Shown: positions 26,401 to 38,400 of the stretch, piece after piece
Position numbering within the stretch: position 1 is the first letter of the stretch
Layout: each line of letters starts with the position of its first letter
Program-made: the position numbers and the translations under genes
Assembly (NCBI GenBank): GCA_943737045.1
Contig: CALSFV010000203.1
Location: 2,159,501-2,223,500 of the forward strand
Length of the DNA: 64,000 nt
Direction: 5' to 3'
Source of the DNA: Parapristionchus giblindavisi
Taxonomy: Eukaryota > Nematoda > Chromadorea > Rhabditida > Diplogasteridae
Notes under the pieces: model-generated
Told to the model about the DNA's origin: nothing
Database searches by the model: none
What the model saw: only the letters and a program-made list of their open reading frames with translations

Positions 26401-29400
26401 GATACTATTATAAAGTCAATCCAGTCGGTTGAGGATACTACTGTAGAATGGAAAGGTTCTACCGTAACTTTGAAGGTAGGATAGAACATTTTCCAGCAAA
26501 TTTAACAATGCAAAATTTAAAAAAATGTAACAACAAATGCGCAGGTGATACTATTCGCAGTAATAGGAGACAATAAAGGAGTGTTCGAAATATCTGGTCT
26601 ATCACCTACCTTTAGTTCTGGACTAATTTGCCGGTTCGATAAAATTATATCTAGTTCATTTATAAATTTAATAGATTCATTTATTTATTTATATAAACTA
26701 TAGGTGGTGTGATATTGAGTATAAAAGCCTCCATTGGTGTCTTCGATGTGACACCATGTCACCCAGAACTGTAGAAGACTATGAGAAGGATATTCAATCA
26801 GATATAAGAATGGAGATGTCAAATATAAAGTATAGTACAATTTACTTGAGAGCAAATAAATAATTAAATAAACATTTATAAAATCTCAGATTTGAGTGTC
26901 CTCTCAACAGCTTACCTGCTTTCCACGTAATGACAAGTTGTCCTCCAGACATTGCTCATGACGTGCTCGAAGGCACAGTGAGAAAGGAGATCAGATACCT
27001 ACAATTGTATCTCCAGAGTAAACGACTGTCGCATGATGAACTCAATATTCGCATTGATTCATTTCTATATGGAAGAGTTGATCGACCAAATAGGCCTGGT
27101 GGATTACCTAAGCCTCATGTTTCCTCAATCGGAAACAAAGCAATGCAGTCACATACTCTAATAAGGTACGTTTTCATAATTTTTTTAAATATTTTAAGTA
27201 GCAAATACAACTATTTAGTCAAAACGGGATATTGTGACAGACTGTGTAAAGCACGCAATACAAATGAAAACATATTATTTATCAGATGACGCATATAATT
27301 AATATTTAAGTGGGCGATCAACTTACTTTTCATCACTCCCCTTGAAGCCGCTGCACCACATGAAACTCGTACGCGATCACACATCTGCGCACCACTGATC
27401 ACGAGGCACAACCTGATAACATACATACATCAACTATCAATATTTCTCTTCTCAATGCAATGATACCGTACATCTACCGCATCCTTCATCCCTGATCTAC
27501 CGTATCCTTCATCCCTGATCTACCGTATCCTTCATCCCTGATCTACCGTATCCTTCATCCCTGATCTACCTCAACATACCTGTTCCTCCTCCGTCTCCTA
27601 CATGTTCTTCTCATTTCTCATCTCACCTCCATCCTCATCGGCATCATCGTCAGCGAGGTTTTTATCCTTCTTCATCTGCAAATCATAGGTAGAAAAGTAT
27701 CTTACAAAGTGCCAAGGCTGACTGCATTTTGATAACTGTCGATCAACTGTCATAACAATCGATAACTGTGACATTTTGAAAACCGATAACCTAGCTATTC
27801 GATCTATGCTACAAATCAATAATCAATAAAAATATTTGTAATCATGCATCTAACTCCGAAAATTTTCATCATCTTTCTACTCAAAAACCTCGTGTGGACG
27901 CATTCGCTATGCCAGTGTGATCAAAAATCTACTGATGTAGAAATTATGTATTTATTTAATTTAATTAGTATTAAAATAAATGCCAACCTTCTTCTTATCC
28001 TTGTTCCTATCTACATTTTCCTTCTCTCTCTCTCTCATATCTTCATCCTCTTCTCTTCTTCTCCTCTTTCTTCCCCTTCTTCCCTTTCTTTTTCAGCTCC
28101 GGCACGTCGGAGCTCGTCCAATGACCCTAAAGATCGGAAGATTAGGAAAAATGCAAGATCAAAATTAAAAGATCAAAGATAAGATTGAAAATAAGACAGA
28201 TTAAGTAGCGCATAATTTGATATAACATATTTTGAATAGCTTATCTACGTGTAATTTATAAATCAGCAACTGCATTAACGGACTTGATATGTGCATATCG
28301 GAACGATTTATTGTAACGGTTGTTTAAAAAAACATCTAAAAGATTCAATAACACTTTATTTTTTTACTTTACATTGTCTAGTTAAGATTAAATGATATTG
28401 AAGAGAAATTTTTGAAAGGCAGTCTCCCTTTAAATAACCGTAAATAACTGTGTACCACAATTCATCACAAATCTGTCACAATATCTCGCTTTAATAGGTA
28501 CATAAAAATAACAATTAATAAAATAAATATTAAATAAATAATATACATATAGATATATCCTTCTACTCACTTCTGACAAGGGTGACGTGAATGATCCTGA
28601 GTGGCGTCACTTTCAATTATTTGTAATATTCGTGGAACGTCTATTTGCACCATCCTTCACTTCTGCTGATATAGAAAGTCTAAAAGAATCGATTGAAGAA
28701 TGGCTCAATTCATTTGTTGATGTATATGGTGAGAAGGAATCAATCAATGCTAAGGGTGATTTCAAGCCGTATATCACACCGAAGCACCACTACGCACTAC
28801 ACTATCCATCTATGATTGAAGCATTTGGTCCGTTATGGCCTCTGTCCACCGTAACATGGGAGCAACTCCATGTTATCGGTAAGATTCGCTCATATGTCAC
28901 CAAAAATTTCCGTAACTTGCCTCTTACTTTGTCATATACTTACGCTTCGAAAATGGCTGAAAAGAGATCTCGCCCATTTGCCTACACATTACCTCATAAA
29001 CCTAGAGTACAAGAATATCCATCCATTGAGTTGTCAATTTCCCAATTGCTCGATTCCATTCCTAATATCTGTGGTCCTACAGTCATCACTTGTTTCAAGT
29101 TAGATCATAACGGAACGACGTATCAATCTGGTGATCTTGTTGTGTCCTCATATGATTCCGTTCTATCTATTCCCAGTTTCATACAAATTCAACTACTTGT
29201 ACATCATAATGAGAAATGGTACATAACCGGCATTGAAGTGAATTGTGAACCAAGAGACCCCATCACATTATCATTCCCCATTGTCAAGACTACTAACGTT
29301 TCGTGTTGTTCAATTGAATCATTATGCTCACCATTCCCATTGGATTCCGTTGTTGACCGTATGGGACGTCTTGTTGTACTTCTGAAACATCACATTTCTG

Positions 29401-32400
29401 TTTAACTTATCAGTGTTTTAGTATTTCAACTTCATCTATCTTTGCTTGCTCTTCAATTTCCCTTATTCAATTAGTTCATCATCATGATCTTTTCATTGAG
29501 TATTTACATTTGTCAACTCATTTCATAGTATATAAAGGAACATCAATTATATCAATCAATATAGTTCAAATTAAAAACAAAATATATATATATATATATA
29601 TATACAGTTGTGAGAAATTCTCACAAGAGTTAACAGTGCTGATTTTTAGAATATTTTTAGGTTACGGTAGGAAGCTACCGTAACCATCGATCAATAATGG
29701 TTGGCTACCGTTGGCTAGATATTATATGTTATATCAGCATAGGTCGAATAGCTAGGTTATCGTTTTTGAAAATCCTGTCAGGTTTTTCGATTTTTGGCGA
29801 ATTTGGCTCAAAATCCGATCAGGTTTTTTTCGATTTTTGTGAAATTTTGGCTCAAAATCCGGTCAGACTTGGTACTTTGCAACATACTTTTCGACCTATG
29901 CAATCAATCAATCGATATCATATCAATCAATAAATCAACTAATCAATATAATAAATCAATACCGTACCCATTCCTTCGTGCTCCAGCATCCTTCTCATCA
30001 TTATTTCTTCGTACAAATCGTTCCTCATCTCCTCTATCCTCTCGATCTCCTCTATTAAATCATCCTCTTCCTCCTCTAAATCCACCCCGTGTTCCTCGTC
30101 CTCCACGACCACGATATGGAGTGTCATAATCACGATCTATCAATTAATATTTGTTAATCAATATATGACGTCAAAATATATCAATCAATATTTGTTAATC
30201 AATATTTATCAAAGAATATATGTCAACAATCACCTACAGTATTCGTATTCTATTGGAAATAATTAATAAGTCAATGGAAATAAAAGAATTGGCATTGCGG
30301 CAGTATTCATAATCTACCAATTAAATAAGTCAAAATAAACAAGTAAGTAATAGAAAGAGTTTACTCTTGACAAATGTGCTTAATATAAAATGAAATTGGT
30401 AAACTCACAATATAAGTTAGTGGGCGATGCGTTGACATTCTGTCGGTTCAGTTCATCCACAGCCTGCAGTATTCAGGTTTCATTTACATATTATCATGAC
30501 GTAACATCAATGCCAACAATCTCTAGTGAATGTATACAATCAACAAAATCTCCTACTTGTCTCATCTCATCCGTCTCCCGCATCTGCTTGATGTGATAGT
30601 CGACGAGGAAGCAGGCGTTATCGATCACATCTCTGTAATCAATCAATCAATAAATAAATATCTCCAATCAATACAATGATGCAGTACCTTGTTCCGGTGA
30701 ATACGAACGGAACAACCGATCGTCCTCCTCCACTATTCTTAATCTTCTCATTATTATCTCCACTCGATCCTCTCTCCACTCCATCTTCATCCTCAGCTTC
30801 ATTTGCGATCTGTACCCTCACTACTCCACTCTTATCGACTATATCTTGTATCGTACGACCAGACTTTCCTATCACCTGAACAATAAATATAATTATCATC
30901 TGCTATAGAACGTTACAACCATACGTGGGCGTACTAACCCTACTGCTTCAGCCAAAATTCACTCAAAATGAAAAAAGTAGAGAGTCCCTTGACCCTTGGC
31001 AACTTGGTACTGTCCCACTCGATTTATATTTCCAGCGGCAAAGGTTGCTCACGTATGGTTTAGACTTTTATATTATATTTTTGGACTAAAGTAGTGCCAA
31101 TATTCTTAATCTATCGGCAGTCCCCAATCACACATCTTTCCACTATACCATGCGCAATCAAGAGGTTCAACATTTTTGATTAAAATTAATCACTTTCAAA
31201 AATAATAATAAATCAATAAACCTAACCATTCCAACCATATCAGACGCAACTACATATTGATCAACACCGAATTCGAGTACAGCTCGAGCCTTCTGCGCTG
31301 CTTCCTCATTGGCTGCTGTCACCTTAATACACCAATTGATTAACGTCGACCACACTACCGCACTCAATGCACCAATACACACAATCACACTCACCTTGAA
31401 GGTGCCTGGCTTATGGGTAGCCCTGTTGTTAGGAGGAACCTGCACATCAATGACTCCCTTTATGTCACGAGCAGCCTGAATCAAGAGATCAATCGATTGA
31501 ATACGGTAAGACAAGAATATTTTTAAAAAATCGATAATCAACCTACATTAAGGTTGCTTCCTTGCGTACCTATAGCCAGTCCCATCAGATCAGACGACAT
31601 ACTGTAATCAGTACAAACATACATGGGCGGGGTACCTGGAGCTCGACTCTACAGGGGGCATCCGAACGAAAAATGGCTAATTTTACAGGGGGCCTTCCGC
31701 TTTTTCCCCAAAAATTTCACCTAAACGTGTATTTTACAAGGAGCATTCCACAAATTTTCGAAAAGCGCTAATTTTACAGGGGGCACCCCCATGTCGGCGC
31801 CCATGTATGAGTACAAATATGCATTGGATAGATAGATTAGTCTTTACCGTATTCTATTAGTAAATAGCAAATAACTGTGACTAATCAATAATCCAGACAA
31901 GGTAGATCAATTGGGGCCAACCAGAAACCGTATCCAAGAACGTTGGTAAACCGTTTATCGGCAAACATGACATCACAAGCGTAGAGGGAGGATCTCTGGT
32001 AAACGTCTCCGGCTACGGTTGTGACGTCACGTTTGCAGGCAAACGGTTTGCCATATTTCATGGATACTAATACCAATGATACACACTCAGAAAAAAAATG
32101 TGTAAAAAATCTATACAGCATTTTGATGTGTTCTATTGCAGTTTCACCCGGAACACCTATGGGTGTTCATATTAACACTTCATTTTTCTGAGTGCAGTGC
32201 TTTGCATTTCTTGACAAAATAAGAAACTAATAAAACTAACGTGAATTCCTCAACAAAATGTCCATTATCATTCTGTCTCGATCCTGATGTCGCGATGCTC
32301 CTCTTCGCTTCCTCCGCACGCTGCTTCAGAGGGATCTTCACACGAAGATCCTGCGCACAATCAATACTGTAAAACTACAGTAACCAGGATAGGATACAGT

Positions 32401-35400
32401 ATACCTTGAAGAAGATATCGGAGATCATGTTAGCCCTCTTGAGTACATTGGCGTTGATTGCAATGATTTGCAGACGGACACCATCAAACTCGGCATGCAG
32501 ACCTGATACAACCAATCAATAATATCTCTGGAAATTATTCCCCGCGGGGCACCCTGTCACTCGCCCCGCGGGGCAGCTTGTTGAGTCTCTGAAATGACAG
32601 GGTGCCCCGCGGGGTGGCTTGTTTAGACAGGGTGCCCCGCGGGGAAACTAAAGGCAGGGTGCCCCGCGGGGTAGAGGGCTTAGACAGGGTGCCCCGCGGG
32701 GAGAAATTTCCAGAGATGTTTTCAAATATACAACCATAGGTCGAATAGCTAGGTTACACATTTTCAAAATGCGGTCAAATTTTTTTTTTGATTTTCAGGT
32801 ATTTTAGAATCAAAATGCGGTCAGGCTTGGTAGTTCGTAACGTACTTTTCGACCTATGTATATCAGATATTTTCTACATGATGTGTCGTGGGTGCCTAAC
32901 AAACCAACCTTGTATCCGACGAGTTCATTCATGAAGAAGATATAGTCGAACAGCGATGGAATCACCTCAGGCGAGTCGCGCAAATGCTCCGCCACCTTGG
33001 GCAAATCCGATCCACATACCACGCCCAGTTTCACTCCTGAAAATCAATATTTACAATTCATAGTCATTCGTTTCACGCAGAGGAAGACAGACCTGATGCA
33101 TTTCTCTACGAATAAATAATAAACAACTCACAAATTTTGCCGTTCTCAGCGATGTATGAATTGTTGTGCATGGGCTGAAATAATAGGATGCAAAACAATT
33201 GAATAAAACAAATATCGGAAGAAGATTCTTGCTACAGCCACTATTATAACATTGCTTCAAGCATTAACTAATTTAGACTTTCAAACAAAATATAGGGCGA
33301 TGTGCTTCAGATAGCTTCCAAGTGACAGAGCATACCCTTGGCCTCGTGGTGAACATAAAAGCGACTCCTTCACTAGATTGCGCCGACAAGCGGACGCCCG
33401 CGTCTACGCCGCGCAGTGCCCGACGAAACATGACCCTGCGAGAGAATACGACGAGACGGCTGCAAAAAGAAGTATTGCAGTTTGACATTTGATCTCCGTA
33501 AAACGCACGTGGACGTGAAAATGTAACACAAACAAAACTAACGCGCTAATCTTAAGCAACTTATACGAACATTAAATCTTGAAGGACTCACATCAACAGG
33601 CAACAAATTGCATAATGAACTAATTCATAATCTTCTAGCGTAAACCAGGAGAATAAAGCGTTCCACCCTTGCATGATTACCAACTTTCATCAACATAATA
33701 GTGAAGCGGATGAGCGGCACCAGTTAACCGATACTCCGAGACCGGATGTCGCATCCGTGTAATATATATTTTTTGAAATACAAATATTAGGCATTTTGGT
33801 TTACACCGTAAATAATTAAATTTTTAATTATTTGCATTTCTTTTCAAAATTTGTTTTCGTCTTAATCAATAGTAATTTTTATTTGTTTAATTGCAGCTGC
33901 ATGTCGTTACGTATTTATAATGAAATAGATGCGAGGGAGATAAAGTTTTATGAAACTGATTTGCCTCACGATGAAGCAAAAATCCGTGAAATACTGCACA
34001 CGAAGGGATTCTTGAATATTGTAAAAGTTCTACATGAAATAATGCCTGGTACACTTATTCCTATTGAGGGACCTGGCTTTAAGGAACATTATTGTGCATA
34101 TGTCGTAGGTTGATTTTTTGTTTTGCATATTTACATTTCTTACATTTCAGCTGCCTAATAGCCAAGTTCCATTTGCCAATTCTAACGTAGTTGAGGTACG
34201 TTTTAATCTCCTGTGTATGTCTCAGTGCAACCTACTAATTATAGATTGAACAAGATCTTGAAACCGCGGATAATGGTGAATATGGGCAAGATGAGAATGT
34301 TGATGTCGAACACGATTCCGATGGAAACGTGTATGAAGTCGGCGAAACTTCGGGCAAGGTCTGTTAAATATATTTTTTAATTTATTTTTATTTATGTCTT
34401 TTAGAGTACGAATGATGATATTGATGAAGAAAGGCATACAATCGTCGTTCCATCAGATATACAGGTGCTTCATTTTGTTGTCAGCAATCATCTTATCACT
34501 ACAGTTTGCATACAAAGTGGGAATTTGTGGCTATTGCAGGGTGCTGTCGTAAAACGATGCGAACCTACATTCGGTTCGAACGGCAATAAGTCTACGGTAT
34601 ATTTATTTATTTTATTTTATGTTTTAATATCAATTGCAGATCTCTCGTGCAATTGCTACTCTTGATCTTACTTGTGTAATGAACTCGTGTAAACAAGGTG
34701 CTGTATTATTAGAAGAAATCGAGAAAGGAACAGACTTCACTTTAAACAAAGAGTGGAGACGCCGTTTAGTCAGATTCATTGGGAAATTAATACTCTCGTC
34801 TTGCCAGAGGTGAGGTTGTAATGTTAATATTTAGCTAATTGTTCATATATCAGCCGCTACTTCCCCACCAGAGAGGAAACACAATTTGTTCTTGAACAAC
34901 TAAACCTTCCAAAGCCGTTGAACATGGTATGTACTGAAAAGTAAATATACACCTAATTCTGTTCACTTTTTAGATTCTATTCCTCAGACCACGCAAGGGA
35001 TACATGGACAATTTTTTTATCAATCAAAGAAGACAATTCCGAAAATCTGGAATTCTTCCACCAATCAGTAAAAGTGAACCTGCACTAACGTCAACTACAA
35101 AACTGAGCTCTGAGCACGCAAATGCTGAAATGCAGTGCATGGTTAACGGTTCTCGCGAATCATTGAATAGAATGGAACAGACTAGGTTAGTTTTTTTTCT
35201 AATTAAAAAAAAGTTTATCGTGCTTTTACTTTGAGAGTGTGGAGGATAAGGATGTATTCTAAAAAGTCCCTTGAGTATCTAATAACTACATGCAGACAAA
35301 TTATTGATTATTCTCCTATGGTATACGCTAACGTATTATTTATCTCCTAAATTTTGTCACTTTCAGGTCATTCGAGATCTTGAATGCAAAAGGAATATAT

Positions 35401-38400
35401 CATGTAATGAGTTTGAATCTAATTGGGTATCAAATGGAGTTTTGATAATGGAATATGGTAAACAATGTCTCGATCCGGAAGCTTTCGATGAAATAATGAC
35501 AAAAGGTTTGACTTTTATTATAACTTTTAACAAACATTCTTTCAGAAACACACGATGATATTCGTGTCTTGATGGTTATTGATCGATGTTTGACGATGAT
35601 ATCTGGCCGTCGCGTTCCTCTTGATTCATTTGGTTCCATTTACACTCAGTTCGCAGTGAGTTCAATGCAATTTTAATTTGTCATAGCTTTATCTTACAGG
35701 CCACTGAGAATAGTGATAGTGTGTTATTAGAATTGAAGAGAATGAAACGAACTCAGCCATTGCTGTACAGGTAAAGAATATTAATCCTAAATAATAATAA
35801 TAATAATTTATTATTGTTATTACTAACATAAAATTATTATTATTATTATTACAAGTAACTAGAAAATTATTTTTTAGTTACGAATCACAGAATTCCTTCT
35901 TCGTCAACGTTCAAGGTCGTGAAGTAAGATTGAGTACAAAACTTCCATGTGCATTATTCGGTTTATTAGCCTACTGTTCTCTGTTCAATCTCTCCTACTC
36001 AGCCAATTCGTCCGCTTGTTACACATTTTTTGAGTTAGTAATGGGTTATCCCCAGCGAAGGGATATGCCTAATTCGTCCATTGCCTTATATGATGAACTT
36101 CATATGTAATAATTATCTGTATCATATTTGTTAATATGAAATCTTCTTGTTGATTTTCTACTTTCTAAAGCTAATGTTATTCGTTGTCCCTTTGTATGCT
36201 TGTTTTCATGTGATATCAACTGTGCCATAAACCTATTCTTTGTCAATACAATACATAATTCTTTATTTGCAACAACAATAACAAGACGAAATGGTGCGAA
36301 GGGCAAGGGGCGGGGCCTGAATATCCAGAATCGAACCTGACCTGAAAGTGTCATATTTAACACTTCCTGGTGTTATATTTAACACTTTTAGGTCTTACCG
36401 GAGTAGACCTAAAAAAGTGTTATATTTAACACCACCTTGGGCTTGTGTACAATGGAGTACAGCTGTTTTGGTCGGTCTTTTAACACTTTTTTCTCTGTGT
36501 GTACGTCACTCCTCCAACAACACCCGTCGGTGTGCATCAACCACACTTACAACTAAGGGTTAGTTACCGTAATCCAACTTATGCCACCTATAGTTAGAGT
36601 AGTCTACCGTAATGTTTAACATATTGATTTCCTAGTAATGGACAATGTACATTTCGTTAATTAATCGTCTTTTTTCATTTTCTTTTTTTAATTCAAAAAT
36701 ATTCAGCCTGGTTATCGTCCCGAGCTACCTGGAAGTTTCGCCCAATTCCTTGCTTACCAAGAATACATGCGACAGACTGGATACACTCTCCACAATCCTC
36801 CGCAGGTATGTAGATCCATTCCAAACTTTAATATGGTCGGAAATCACTTCGTTAACGATCCTTTCTTTTAATTTTTCTTCAGATTTCAAACTATCCCACT
36901 ACTGGTCAAAACATCTACACTAATCACAGTAATCCAGTAATTCCTTTATTGTTTCAGTTCAAGGAGATAATCAATAATCTTTATTTCTTTGAGAATTTTT
37001 CCACACTTCATGAGGATGACGTCAAAAGTAATTTACGTATCACCCGTCCCGAACATATATATGAAAATAATTCTCATACTGCTAATTATTGTGAAGACGT
37101 GGTTGAAAGTGAATCGGTGAATATTTTATTTGAATATTTGTATGTGGGTGGAACTATCAATGATATTCATAGTTTTTCGCTGAAGTACATAACTTTTACA
37201 GGTAAATTCAAATAGTGAAATGCCTCTAAATAATGAATCTAGTGTACTTCCCAGACCTATTACTGCTGAACCAACTGAGGTATGTTTACACTAACAACTT
37301 ATGCCTCGTAACCGACAGCGTTCTTCCAGACACGTCGAAGTACTCGCGTAAAGAGAATTCAAATTGGGAACTGCTATCGATATGAATTTCTTAGTCATAG
37401 AACATCTCAGGTAACCATTTTTTAATAGTGAATATGTGAAATGAGCATGCTCAGGTGACATTCTTTATTCTGAACGAGAAGTTGTCCAATATCTCTTTAT
37501 CAGATATTTTGACTGATAAAGTTAAGTATTGTACGGAGATCCACAATGCTCTGATTGATGGAACGATAATCACGAATCCAAAGCTTCTCACTCTATTCAG
37601 CAAACTAATTGGTCACAAGTTAATGTACTATTCAAATACGTAAGTTTGCACAATTATGTTTATTCATCTCTCATTATATTCATTTAGATTACTGGAACCA
37701 TCTCAAATAGAAGTTATCACTTTTATTGAACATGTTTTACATGAATTTCCATCCATACCTCGTGTGAGTGCAAATTATTGAGTTTTCAACAATAAGTTGA
37801 TGTTTAGGAATCATTCAGTGATACATCTACTGGTAAAGTTTATCGATATGTACATAATCAAATGTACAAACACTCTCAAAGAGGGACAATAAGACTGAAG
37901 CCAAAGAGGAAGAGAAAAATGACTGAAGAGTATGACTTATATCTTTCTATTTTTTTTGAACTGTGGATTCAGGGAACCATCGATAGAGAATGTGGAAGAA
38001 TTGTTATATGAAATGAAAGACATGGTAATCAATTCGCTAGAATATAGAAAGGGATCAATTGAGACAAGGTGAGTTGTTCATGTATAGGCCACATATTGTG
38101 TTATTATTGTAGAGGACTTCGAATTCGTCTTTGCACGAGTAAGCACACGGATGTTCTTCAAGATCTTCCATTCTTACTGCGTGATCCTGAATTGGTTTGC
38201 ATATTATAATAATTGCTCAATTTAATCAATATATTTAGGTTATCAATGATACTCAAAACCTGTTGAATATATCAACGCTTCATCAGTTTGCACAACTATG
38301 GGAGACTAAGTATGCTGATCGTATCATAGAGATGGCATCGTCTCGAAAGAGTTCAGAATGGGTCAATCAATTGATAGACAACTACCGAGGTACTTTTTCA

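Larger units (their letters stand above)
20655..36501 (+). mobile_element. Inner CACTA/EnSpm-like transposon (15.8 kb), probably intact
   Basis: Inverted ends CACACAGAGAAAAAAGTG...CACTTTTTTCTCTGTGTG are flanked by TA on both sides (20653-20654, 36502-36503). The flanks join into an in-frame exon of the outer element's second gene (…GGT CCA TAC GTC…), which fixes the boundaries to the base. Both ends carry matching subterminal arrays of a GTGTTATATTTAACAC palindrome (20690-20840; 36350-36440). Cargo: a transposase gene (20969-29405), a second gene (33901-36109), an importin-beta fragment and an FMR1-like gene, both antisense. Neither element gene shows a stop, frameshift or insertion. Confidence 0.9.

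Noticed and set aside
29939..30133. Acidic minus-strand frame overlapping the RGG exon
   Set aside because: Wrong frame of the FMR1-like terminal exon; the phase-consistent frame encodes the RGG box.
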